Origin: Gorillibacterium sp.
Lineage (GTDB): Bacteria > Bacillota > Bacilli > Paenibacillales > NBRC-103111
Direction of reading: 5' to 3'
NCBI GenBank assembly: GCA_014380705.1
Contig: JACMJI010000156.1
Coordinates: 1-9,433 of the forward strand
DNA: 9,433 bases
A program made the translations under genes and the position numbers. Positions 1 through 6,205 of this stretch are shown here, piece after piece. The notes under the pieces are model-generated. The model was not told the origin of the DNA and made no database searches. It saw only the letters and a program-made list of their open reading frames with translations. Positions within the stretch are counted from its first letter, which is position 1, and each line of letters starts with the position of its first letter.

Positions 1-609
1 CCAGATCAGGATGATGTTGATGTGCGTTTGGATATCGATTTTAATGGAACAAAAAGAGAGATGGCAGCTTGGTCCAAGTTGTCTTCGGGTTCAGTAAAAA
101 CCTTTACCTATGGTCCTTTAACACTACCGGGCACATATGTCATTACATTAACGGTAACCGATCTTTTTGGCGAAGTTGAGTACACTCGTTATCTGCTTGA
201 AGTGTTGCCATTAGCTATTAGTGGGAAAATTAAGCATACAGAAGAATGGGAAAAAGCACGGCAGAATTGGAACACCAAGCATCCAAGCGAACATAGGGCA
301 GAACATGTCTTTTGGGCAGGAGAAGCATTGTGTCTATCGGCAGATGTCACCAGAACAGGTACGTCAACAATACCGCTCGAGGTCACGGCCAAGCTGCTCG
401 CCACTGGAGATCTCGTCCCTCTTTCCAGCAATGATTCGGTTCATTACACAGGAATACTTGGCGACCCTAAGCTAGCTCACTTGGCAGATGGAGAGCAAAC
501 TATGCGGTTCCAGGTACGTTGGAGCAATGGGGCGACTACTGTAGACGATGTGCCTTTTATCATTCGAGGCAGTATGTACGAGGTTATAGTTAATCAGATC
601 AGACATTAA
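1..609 (+). CDS. C-terminal part of a PKD/Ig-like, probably secreted protein (partial at the 5' side)
   Basis: The reading frame is open from base 1 to a TAA at 607-609, so the gene starts outside the window. The GTG at 22 is probably just an internal valine. About 202 residues are visible. Near residues 40-66 (counting from base 1) is a run GTYVITLTVTDLFGEVEYT, which matches the end strands of a PKD/Ig-like beta-sandwich (G-Y-x-VTLTVTD-x-x-G). It is followed by a segment with spaced W, N, R and an FWAGE motif, then a beta-rich domain of about 90 residues that ends close to the stop. There is no sortase motif, membrane anchor or S-layer repeat at the C-terminus. From general knowledge, such beta-sandwich tails belong to large exported or cell-surface proteins of Bacillota. 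That placement is inferred, because the signal peptide is not in view. The exact role is unknown. A hairpin terminator follows the stop by 12 bases. Confidence 0.7.
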   Translation, partial: PDQDDVDVRLDIDFNGTKREMAAWSKLSSGSVKTFTYGPLTLPGTYVITLTVTDLFGEVEYTRYLLEVLPLAISGKIKHTEEWEKARQNWNTKHPSEHRAEHVFWAGEALCLSADVTRTGTSTIPLEVTAKLLATGDLVPLSSNDSVHYTGILGDPKLAHLADGEQTMRFQVRWSNGATTVDDVPFIIRGSMYEVIVNQIRH

Positions 610-620
610 TGAAGCGAAAG

Positions 621-664
621 ATCGCAGCCCTAAGCCATTTCGGCCGAAGCGGAGGCGATTTTTT
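621..664 (+). terminator. Intrinsic terminator after the PKD-like gene
   Basis: ATCGC (621-625) pairs with GCGAT (655-659). After two G/A mismatches, CC (628-629) pairs with GG (651-652). The interior contains a 10-bp perfect palindrome TTCGGCCGAA (639-648). Six T residues (659-664) follow the stem. It lies 12 bases after the stop codon of the upstream gene and before the promoter candidate of the methyltransferase, so it probably separates the two transcripts. The outer stem is short and imperfect, so confidence is moderate. Confidence 0.55.
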
Positions 665-669
665 CGTAT

Positions 670-698
670 TTGCACGAGTAGAGGTAGAAACGTACAAT
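670..698 (+). promoter_or_regulatory. Candidate sigma-A promoter for the methyltransferase gene
   Basis: TTGCAC (670-675) and TACAAT (693-698) are spaced by exactly 17 bases. The -10 matches TATAAT at five of six positions, but the -35 keeps only the TTG. Transcription would begin near 705, giving a leader of about 60 bases before the start at 767. Position between a terminator and a gene supports it. The match alone is not decisive. Confidence 0.45.
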
Positions 699-766
699 AA
701 GAACAATGGTTTATGTTAGGACGAACGAATAAGGGTAAGAGACATGAACAAAAAGGGGAAGTCACA

Positions 767-1501
767 ATGGAAGCATGGTATGAGAAAAGCTTTGGACAGG
801 ATTATCTCCTCGTTTATAAACACCGGGATATGCAAGGGGCACAGGCGGAGGTTCACAAAATGGTAGAGTGGCTTCAGCTAGAGAAAGGGGCCGATGTGTT
901 GGACTTGTGCTGCGGCATGGGGCGGCACTCTTTATCCCTTACGGATCTCGGGTATAAAATCACGGGGATCGATCTCTCGGATGTTCTGCTGGCTGAGGCA
1001 CGTCGGTTAGATAAGAAGGGGCAAGTGACTTGGGTAAAAGGAGATATGCGAAGGATACCTTTAACAGGTCCTTTTGACGCGGTCGTGAATCTGTTTACGT
1101 CCTTTGGATATTTTGACAATGATGAAGAGAACGGTGCTGTACTACGGGAGATTGCACGGCTGCTCCGCATCGGCGGGCGCTTTATTCTAGATTATTTGAA
1201 TGCAGAAGATGTGATTCGGCATTTGGTGCCAAACTCAGAACGTCGAGACGGCGACATTGTTATTCAAGAAAGTCGCAGCATTGAAGAGGGCTGCGTGCGA
1301 AAACGAATTGTGCTCGTCGAGCCGGGTAAACCAGATCGCAACTATCTTGAACAGGTTCGGTTATACAAGCTAGCTGACTTTAGGCGGCTTCTCGTGGGAA
1401 CGGGTCTGCGCTTGGATCATGTTTATGGCAGCTACAATGGCGATACATTTACGGAGGATGCTTCCAAACGTTTAATCCTGGTTGGGACGAAAGAATCGTA
1501 A
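767..1501 (+). CDS. Class I SAM-dependent methyltransferase
   Basis: The product is 244 aa, about the usual size of a single-domain class I methyltransferase. Motif I is at residues 44-55 (VLDLCCGMGRHS, the family's D-x-G-x-G-x-G SAM loop with Cys in the first Gly position). GIDLS at 67-71 ends with the acidic strand-2 residue that normally binds the SAM ribose. GDM at 92-94 is the usual adenine-contact region. NLFTSFGYFDN at 108-118 and LRIGGRFILDYLN at 133-145 are the post-motif strands. Start: the ATG at 767 has an AAGGGG ribosome binding site about 7 bases upstream and begins the conserved part. The frame stays open back to an ATG at 713, but those 18 residues do not look like protein of this family. 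The substrate is not evident. The MBL-fold gene starts 81 bases downstream with no terminator between, so co-transcription is likely. Confidence 0.88.
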   Translation: MEAWYEKSFGQDYLLVYKHRDMQGAQAEVHKMVEWLQLEKGADVLDLCCGMGRHSLSLTDLGYKITGIDLSDVLLAEARRLDKKGQVTWVKGDMRRIPLTGPFDAVVNLFTSFGYFDNDEENGAVLREIARLLRIGGRFILDYLNAEDVIRHLVPNSERRDGDIVIQESRSIEEGCVRKRIVLVEPGKPDRNYLEQVRLYKLADFRRLLVGTGLRLDHVYGSYNGDTFTEDASKRLILVGTKES

Positions 1502-1582
1502 CAGAGCATTATAGAGCAAAGCAGTGACTAGTACGCAAACTTTAGCTCGAAAAAACACACTAGGGTTAAGGAGTGAATTCAG

Positions 1583-2572
1583 ATGAGTGAACGCAGCATG
1601 ATCGATATATCAGCTAGCAATGGAATCGTTCGCGTATTAATTCCTCTGCCTTTTCCTCTGCGTTATGTAAACAGCTATTTGATAGAGGGCCCTGATGGAT
1701 GGACTGTTATTGACCCTGGACTGCGCACAATTGAGGCAGAAACCCTTTGGGCAACGGTGCTAAGCCAGATGGGGATTTCCTATCCTTCCATTCATCAAAT
1801 CATTTTGACCCATCATCATCCTGATCACTGCGGCATGGCTGGTTGGCTCCAGGACAAGACAGGCGCTCCTGTGAGAATGTCGGCAAAAGGCTGGGAGCAG
1901 GCCCGGCATATGTGGGGAGAAGATCGGTCAGCGGACGGTGAACTACTGTCGTTGTTCCATCAACATGGAATGGAATTCTCGCTGCAGGGTGGAATGCGGG
2001 ACCATCTAACAAGCTTTCTACCGCAGGTTCGTCCTCTTCCGCACGTAACCGATCTTAAGCCAGACACAGAAATCCAAATCGGCGGTGACGCTTGGCGGGT
2101 AATTGAGACAAACGGTCATGCTTGGGGTCATCTTTGCTTTTTCCAGCCGGGGACGCGTGAGGTCTTCTGTGGTGATCATGTCTTACCCCGGATTTCACCA
2201 AACATTAGTTATACCCCGGGTACAGATGAAAACCCGCTTGCTTCTTATTTTGAGGCGCTTCAGCGGATGGCAAGCTACGAACCACTTTATGCTTATCCGG
2301 GGCATCGTGATCCCTTTTCAAGTGTTGGGGAGCGAACAGATGAATTGCTCCGCCATCATGAGCAGCGCCTAAACCGCATGCAGGCTATGCTTGCAACACC
2401 TACGAGTGCTTATGATTTATCGCTACGCTTCTTTGGTAAAGAGCTAACCATCCATACCCTTCGCTTTGCGGTGGCGGAGACGATTGCACATTTGATCTAT
2501 CTGGAGCAAACAGGGCAGGTACAACGCGAAGAGTCTAATCGCTTGATCATGTATAAAGCAATTCTTCCTTAA
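1583..2572 (+). CDS. MBL-fold metallo-hydrolase with C-terminal helical domain
   Basis: The 329-aa product is a metallo-beta-lactamase-fold enzyme expected to bind two metal ions. Visible ligands are THHHPDH at residues 76-82 (H77, H79, D81, H82), H179 in NGHAWGH, D198 in CGDH and H241 in PGHRD. The full set is intact, so an active hydrolase is likely. Residues 28-45 (YVNSYLIEGPDGWTVIDPG) are the typical first beta-hairpin of the glyoxalase II/LACTB2-like branch. About 85 residues after the last ligand form a helical, probably winged-helix tail, as in LACTB2-like members. Start: the ATG at 1583 has AAGGAG at 1568-1573, 9 bases upstream. There is no signal peptide, so it is probably cytoplasmic. 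Likely substrates in this branch include thioesters and phosphoesters, but none can be chosen here. The gene converges on pgpA with 6 bp between stop codons. Confidence 0.9.
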   Translation: MSERSMIDISASNGIVRVLIPLPFPLRYVNSYLIEGPDGWTVIDPGLRTIEAETLWATVLSQMGISYPSIHQIILTHHHPDHCGMAGWLQDKTGAPVRMSAKGWEQARHMWGEDRSADGELLSLFHQHGMEFSLQGGMRDHLTSFLPQVRPLPHVTDLKPDTEIQIGGDAWRVIETNGHAWGHLCFFQPGTREVFCGDHVLPRISPNISYTPGTDENPLASYFEALQRMASYEPLYAYPGHRDPFSSVGERTDELLRHHEQRLNRMQAMLATPTSAYDLSLRFFGKELTIHTLRFAVAETIAHLIYLEQTGQVQREESNRLIMYKAILP

Positions 2573-2578
2573 AAAGAA

Positions 2579-3112
2579 TTATTCTTTGTTAGCCTTTAAT
2601 AAAGTTTCTGCCTCAGCCTGTTTACGATGGGCTATATAGCTGCAAGCTGAAGCGGCAACTGCGCCAACGAGATCATCGAGGAAGGTATGTATTTCACCGC
2701 TATCCTTATTGTTGAGTCGGGCTAGAACACCAGGCTTCGTTTTATCGAAGTAGCCATAGTTTGTAAACCCTATACTTCCGTATACATTAACGATGGAGAA
2801 GGCGAGAACTTCGTCGCAGCCAAAAAGCTGTTCATCATAAATTAGCATATCGAGGAGAGGGGGCAAGAGCTTCCCTTCTTCTGTAAGAATATCGAGTTGG
2901 ATGCCGAGGAGCAGAGCGTTCTGAACTTCGCGCTTGGATAGAACCCTTTTTACCGCTCCCAAGCATTCTTCCATTAACAGGTTCGGATAATATTCCCTTT
3001 GGGCATGAAGCACTAACTCTGCAATTTCCTCCAACTGCACTCCGCGAGCAAGCAACCATTCTAATGAAGCGGAAGCCACTTTTTCGCTATCTAGGCTATA
3101 CTTTTTAACCAT
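2579..3112 (-). CDS. pgpA: Phosphatidylglycerophosphatase A (YutG/LtrC type)
   Basis: The 177-aa product belongs to the PgpA family, which dephosphorylates phosphatidylglycerol phosphate to phosphatidylglycerol in membrane lipid synthesis. Key segments: SKREVQNALLLGIQLD at residues 59-74, YDEQLFGCDEVLAFSIVNVYGSIGFTNYG at 92-120 with the acidic DE pairs, and HTFLDDLVGAVAA at 142-154, whose DD aligns with the conserved family aspartates (IDDIVAG in E. coli PgpA). Like Bacillus YutG and unlike E. coli PgpA, it has no obvious transmembrane helices, so membrane association would be peripheral. The start is ATG at 3112 on the minus strand, with GGAG (3120-3123) 7 bases upstream. The frame stays open upstream to 3223, but that stretch lies in the gerM leader region and shows no family similarity. 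A run of eight G abuts the SD (see separate entry). The enzymatic role is inferred from family membership. Confidence 0.9.
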   Translation of the reverse strand: MVKKYSLDSEKVASASLEWLLARGVQLEEIAELVLHAQREYYPNLLMEECLGAVKRVLSKREVQNALLLGIQLDILTEEGKLLPPLLDMLIYDEQLFGCDEVLAFSIVNVYGSIGFTNYGYFDKTKPGVLARLNNKDSGEIHTFLDDLVGAVAASACSYIAHRKQAEAETLLKANKE

Positions 3113-3119
3113 TTCACAA

Positions 3120-3129
3120 CTCCCCCCCC
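3120..3129 (-). promoter_or_regulatory. pgpA ribosome binding site fused to a poly-G run
   Basis: On the minus strand the SD core GGAG (3123-3120) is the end of a run of eight G (3129-3122), followed by TTGTGAA and the ATG. Homopolymer runs of this length are prone to slippage. Here a length change would alter the bases upstream of the SD rather than the SD-to-ATG distance, so any effect on translation should be modest. Confidence 0.6.
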
Positions 3130-3172
3130 GATATAATTGAAAAAAACCTACCCCTATTGTGAACAAAATATG

Positions 3173-3203
3173 GTTATAAAATGCGCGCAGGCTCGTATAC
3201 ATA
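3173..3203 (+). promoter_or_regulatory. Candidate sigma-E-type (mother-cell) promoter for gerM
   Basis: GTTATAAA (3173-3180) contains the ATA core of sigma-E -35 elements. After ATA there are 17 bases, then TATACATA (3196-3203), which matches CATACANT at five of the seven defined positions. The spacing falls in the 16-18 range known for sigma-E. The element lies 45 bases before the gerM start. In B. subtilis GerM acts in the mother cell with the SpoIIIA-SpoIIQ complex, so such control would fit. The match is degenerate. Confidence 0.4.
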
Positions 3204-3247
3204 ACAGTAAACAAGCTGTGCACACCACCAATAAGGGGGAATTATCA

Positions 3248-4315
3248 ATGAAATTCGGCAAACCGGTTCGTTTTCTTGCCGCCGTGTTCGCGTTAGGTCT
3301 GATCACAAGCGGATGCTCTGCAACTAAAGGCCAATCCAAGTCTATTGACCCACCACCAGAGGAAGCAGATGTCATGCTGCAAAAGGCGCTTGATGCTTTG
3401 TCGGAAGAGGATTTAGTTAAGGATGGCGAGGCTGGAGGAACGAATTCACTCCAATGTACGGTTTACTTTAAAGATTCCAATGGATTCGTCGTTCCTGTGA
3501 GTTTACCAATGGCAGATGAATCCAAGCCCGCTCAAAAAGCCTTGGAAGCGATGGTAGAGGATGGCCCTGCCAAAAGCATGCTGCCAAAGGGGTTTACAGC
3601 GCTGCTGCCTAAGGGTACCGTGGTGAACAGTTTAAACATTGATAAGAACAAGCTTGCAACGGTTGATTTTTCCAGTGAGTTTACACAATATAACGGACAG
3701 GATGAACGAAAGATGCTTGAAGCGCTAACCTGGACCCTGACTAGCTTCCCCACCGTAGAAAAAGTAAAAATACTAGTGGACGGACAGGTGTTGCCGGAAA
3801 TGCCAGAGCTTGGCACGCCACTAAATGAACCGCTAAGCCGAATGATGGGAATTAATATAGAGTTTGCACCAGGCGTTGACCCAGGTCGTACAACACCTGT
3901 TGTTCTTTACTTCAAAGGAAGCACGAAGGAGAATTTCAACTATTACGTACCCGTTACGCGATTGATCAGCCGTACAGAAGACGTAGCGCAAGCCACGGTG
4001 GAAGAGCTGGTCAAGGGACCCGATATTGCTTCTGGCCTCATGACGGCTCTCACCTCGGATATTAAGATCATAGAAGTCAGTAAGTCAGCAGATAATAGCC
4101 TTGTAAGTGTTGATTTTGGCCGTGCCTTTTTGGATGCTGACCAAAAAGCATCCCCTGAAGCCATTCAGGAGGTCGTGCTTTCCTTGATTGAAACCATTCA
4201 TTCGGAGAAGATTCAGCTTTCTGTCAACGGGAATACAACAATCCAAGCATCCGGTAACCAAAGCATTTCACAGCCTGTAACGAAACCGACGCACATTAAT
4301 CCCTACAAGGCTTAA
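3248..4315 (+). CDS. gerM: Spore formation/germination lipoprotein GerM
   Basis: The 355-aa product (B. subtilis GerM is of similar length) begins with a lipoprotein signal: positive residues K2, K5 and R8, a hydrophobic stretch at 9-19, then TSGC with the lipidated Cys at 23. Thr at -3 of the lipobox is less common than Leu. Two GerMN domains follow, about residues 70-182 and 217-330. Each carries the pattern of a helix with x-ALExMVEDGP / TVEELVKGPD, then a strand ending VDFSSEF / VDFGRAF, then VKILVDGQ / IQLSVNGN. The last ~25 residues are polar and probably disordered. In B. subtilis GerM helps assemble the SpoIIIA-SpoIIQ channel complex in the intermembrane space of the forespore and is needed for germination. 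The start ATG at 3248 has AAGGGGG 8 bases upstream. An in-frame ATG at 3137 lacks an SD and would bury the signal peptide. The gene lies upstream of rph and rdgB, as in Bacillus. Confidence 0.93.
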   Translation: MKFGKPVRFLAAVFALGLITSGCSATKGQSKSIDPPPEEADVMLQKALDALSEEDLVKDGEAGGTNSLQCTVYFKDSNGFVVPVSLPMADESKPAQKALEAMVEDGPAKSMLPKGFTALLPKGTVVNSLNIDKNKLATVDFSSEFTQYNGQDERKMLEALTWTLTSFPTVEKVKILVDGQVLPEMPELGTPLNEPLSRMMGINIEFAPGVDPGRTTPVVLYFKGSTKENFNYYVPVTRLISRTEDVAQATVEELVKGPDIASGLMTALTSDIKIIEVSKSADNSLVSVDFGRAFLDADQKASPEAIQEVVLSLIETIHSEKIQLSVNGNTTIQASGNQSISQPVTKPTHINPYKA

Positions 4316-4390
4316 TAACAATTATTGCATAATAATTGACAGTCGCAGCATACTAAAAAGATCGATTTTGTTTTAGAAGATCGAGAGTTT

Positions 4391-4440
4391 CAAATTTGAA
4401 GGAAAAGCATTATTAATTCCAAGATGCTTTTCCTTCTTTG
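4391..4440 (+). terminator. Strong hairpin between gerM and rph, possible terminator
   Basis: GAAGGAAAAGCAT (4398-4410) pairs perfectly over 13 bp with ATGCTTTTCCTTC (4424-4436) around a 13-base loop. Outside it, CAAA (4391-4394) can pair with TTTG (4437-4440) past a three-base bulge. The downstream sequence is T-rich (TTTGCTTT) but not a clean U-tract, so termination may be partial. It would uncouple gerM (sporulation) from rph-rdgB (housekeeping). Confidence 0.6.
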
Positions 4441-4513
4441 CTTTGGTAGAATAAGGAGCAGGTCTAAAGCCAAGGTTTAGAAAAAAAGGCGTAAAGTCTC
4501 GGGAGGAAATATC

Positions 4514-5254
4514 ATGAGAAACGATGGAAGACAACAAGACCAGATCCGTTCGGTGACGATAACGCCGTCCTATATCAAATACGCAGAGGGTTCCGTATTT
4601 ATTGAAGTAGGCAACACCAAAGTCATTTGTACCGCATCCGTTGAGGAAAGAGTCCCGCCTTTTATGAAAGGACAAGGCCGCGGATGGATAACAGCTGAAT
4701 ACTCTATGCTCCCTCGCGCGACTCAAACGCGGAATCAGAGGGAAGCGGTTAAGGGCAAGCTTAGCGGACGTACAATGGAAATTCAACGCTTGATCGGCCG
4801 GGCTCTGCGTTCCGTCGTCAGTCTGGAGAAGCTTGGGGAACGTACAATCACACTTGATTGTGATGTCATTCAGGCCGATGGAGGAACCCGTACAACGTCA
4901 ATTTCAGGCGCATTTGTAGCTATGGTGCTGGCCATACATAAATTATACGAGGCCAAAATGATTACCCGCTACCCCATCAATGATTTTCTAGCTGCGGTAA
5001 GTGTAGGGGTTGTTGCTGAGGCACGTTTGCTTGACCTGAACTATGAGGAAGATTCTAAGGCTAAGGTTGATATGAATGTGGTTATGACCGGAAATGGTAA
5101 ATTTGTTGAGGTTCAAGGAACAGGGGAAGACGCTCCATTTTCCAGGGAAGAGATGGACGAGCTCTTGCGATTGGCTGAGATTGGAATTAATTCCATGATC
5201 GAAGAGCAGAAGAAGGTGCTGGGAGCGGCCGCTGACCTGATTGGAGGTAAATAG
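4514..5254 (+). CDS. rph: Ribonuclease PH
   Basis: RNase PH is a phosphorolytic 3'-5' exoribonuclease that trims tRNA 3' ends and works as a ring of dimers in the cytoplasm. The 246-aa product is full length for the bacterial family. It opens with the characteristic MRNDGR, has [14 protein letters not shown] at residues 57-70, the [14 protein letters not shown] helix at 86-99, the phosphate-binding GTR at 124-126 inside [14 protein letters not shown], and the metal/catalytic aspartates D180 and D186 in [26 protein letters not shown] at 199-210 closes the core. The start ATG at 4514 follows GGGAGG (4501-4506). The 3' end carries GGAGG (5243-5247) that serves as SD for rdgB, whose GTG starts two bases after the rph stop, so translation is probably coupled. 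No clear promoter was found. The leader contains a small hairpin TCTAAA/TTTAGA at 4463-4481. Confidence 0.97.
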   Translation: MRNDGRQQDQIRSVTITPSYIKYAEGSVFIEVGNTKVICTASVEERVPPFMKGQGRGWITAEYSMLPRATQTRNQREAVKGKLSGRTMEIQRLIGRALRSVVSLEKLGERTITLDCDVIQADGGTRTTSISGAFVAMVLAIHKLYEAKMITRYPINDFLAAVSVGVVAEARLLDLNYEEDSKAKVDMNVVMTGNGKFVEVQGTGEDAPFSREEMDELLRLAEIGINSMIEEQKKVLGAAADLIGGK

Positions 5255-5256
5255 AC

Positions 5257-5922
5257 GTGCAGCAGGAATCAAAGCAGGTTGTGATAGCAACGCGAAATGC
5301 AGGCAAGCTTAAGGAATTTGAAGGCATGTTCACCACACTAGGCATTCAAGTCAAAAGCTTGGCAGATTACCCCGATTTGTCCGACGTCGTTGAGGATAAG
5401 GATACGTTTGCCGGCAACGCCTTGAAGAAAGCGAAGGAGATCGCCCTGCAATTGAATACGCCTGTGCTTGCTGATGATTCCGGACTGCTCGTGGAAGCGC
5501 TAGGTGGGGAACCAGGTGTCTACTCCGCCCGCTATGCAGGAGAACCTGCGAATGATCATGCGAATAACGCCAAGCTTTTGAGAGAGCTTGATTCGAGGAT
5601 CAAACCGTTTACCATCCCATCATCAACTGCTGGCGCTGCGAATGGTTCTGTAGAGGAACCCCAAGCTTACAGCCTAGCAAGTTTTGTCTCAGCTCTTGTT
5701 CTGTATGATCCGGCAGATGAATCCTTTCTAGTCGCAGAAGGGACCTGTTCTGGCTACATCTTGGCTCAGCCAAGGGGTGAACAAGGCTTTGGGTATGATC
5801 CGCTATTTTATATGCCAACGTTTGGCAAGACATTGGCCGAAATGACGCTTTCAGAGAAGAACAATGTTAGTCATCGTGCGAATGCGCTAAAGAAGCTTAT
5901 GGATCTATTGAAAATGGATTAG
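5257..5922 (+). CDS. rdgB: XTP/dITP diphosphatase (RdgB/HAM1 family)
   Basis: This enzyme hydrolyses non-canonical purine triphosphates (XTP, ITP, dITP) to the monophosphate plus pyrophosphate, keeping them out of DNA and RNA. It is the counterpart of B. subtilis YsnA. Family motifs are intact: ATRNAGKLKE at residues 11-20 (nucleotide binding), DDSGLLVEALGGEPGVYSAR at 73-92 (metal-binding acids), GFGYDPLF at 177-184, KTLAEM at 191-196 and SHRANAL at 205-211 (base recognition). The start is GTG at 5257 with GGAGG 9 bases upstream inside rph. At 221 aa it is longer than the usual 195-200. The excess sits near residues 113-138, a Ser/Ala/Gly/Pro-rich stretch between the ANNAKLLREL helix and the ASFVSALVL strand. 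It is probably a surface loop, and all catalytic motifs are unaffected. The gene ends before a strong terminator at 5940. Confidence 0.95.
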   Translation: MQQESKQVVIATRNAGKLKEFEGMFTTLGIQVKSLADYPDLSDVVEDKDTFAGNALKKAKEIALQLNTPVLADDSGLLVEALGGEPGVYSARYAGEPANDHANNAKLLRELDSRIKPFTIPSSTAGAANGSVEEPQAYSLASFVSALVLYDPADESFLVAEGTCSGYILAQPRGEQGFGYDPLFYMPTFGKTLAEMTLSEKNNVSHRANALKKLMDLLKMD

Positions 5923-5939
5923 TAGAGAAACCAATCATG

Positions 5940-5982
5940 AAGCAGCGATTTCCATGATTTTATGGAAATCGCTGCTTTTGAT
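5940..5982 (+). terminator. Intrinsic terminator of the rph-rdgB transcript
   Basis: AGCAGCGATTTCCAT (5941-5955) pairs perfectly with ATGGAAATCGCTGCT (5962-5976) around the loop GATTTT. A5940 with T5977 adds a sixteenth pair, and TTTTGATTT follows. It lies 18 bases after the rdgB stop. The hairpin also forms the first and best-paired member of the 40-bp tandem array. Confidence 0.85.
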
Positions 5983-6105
5983 TTACGTTTTCCATGATTT
6001 TATGGAAATCTCTGCTTTTGATTTACGATTTCCACGATTTTATGGAAATCTCTGCTTTTGATTTACGATTTCCACAATTTTATGGAAACCGCTTTTACGT
6101 TTTCC
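5948..6105 (+). repeat. 40-bp tandem repeat array of hairpin units (about 3.9 copies)
   Basis: Units start at 5948, 5988, 6028 and 6068. The first three are exactly 40 bp. The fourth is 32 bp with an 8-bp internal loss, and TTTTCC (6100-6105) begins a fifth. Each unit has the form TTTCCAyrATTTTATGGAAA then a T-rich tail ending TTTACG (unit 4 ends TTTTACG). The arms form a 6-9 bp stem. Only unit 1 has the extra AGCAGCG/CGCTGCT arm, and in units 2 and 3 the right arm reads CTCTGCT and has no partner. This suggests expansion of a terminator core with loss of selection on the outer stem. The period is not a multiple of three and the array is not coding. Confidence 0.9.
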
Positions 6106-6143
6106 TTGAATCGTTTAAACCAAGTACTTGTGGGATTTTTTTC

Positions 6144-6173
6144 TTGCCTGAGCTTGTTGTTTCACGATACAAT
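6144..6173 (+). promoter_or_regulatory. Candidate sigma-A promoter for the nitroreductase gene
   Basis: TTGCCT (6144-6149) and TACAAT (6168-6173) are separated by 18 bases. The -10 is five of six, and the -35 keeps only the TTG. The leader to the start at 6206 would be about 27 bases and contain the AGGAGG site. Just upstream lie a 10-bp palindrome CAAGTACTTG (6121-6130) and a seven-T run. These may be a leftover terminator or an operator, but nothing decides between them. Confidence 0.45.
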
Positions 6174-6205
6174 TGCGAGAAACGACATCGTAGGAGGTTG
6201 CTTTA

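Noticed and set aside
713..766. N-terminal extension of the methyltransferase from an ATG at 713
   Set aside because: The extra residues are basic and polar without family similarity, no SD precedes 713, and the ATG at 767 has AAGGGG at good spacing.
744..870. Possible short leader peptide starting at ATG 744, out of frame with the methyltransferase
   Set aside because: It has a weak AAGGG upstream but runs far into the methyltransferase frame, has no regulatory codon run, and is best explained as an overlapping shadow frame.
3113..3223. Extended pgpA start on the minus strand
   Set aside because: The extension overlaps the gerM leader and shows no PgpA similarity. The ATG at 3112 has a proper SD.
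3137..3247. Extended gerM start at ATG 3137
   Set aside because: It would place 37 residues before a clear lipoprotein signal peptide, and it lies upstream of the promoter candidate. The ATG at 3248 has AAGGGGG at the right distance.
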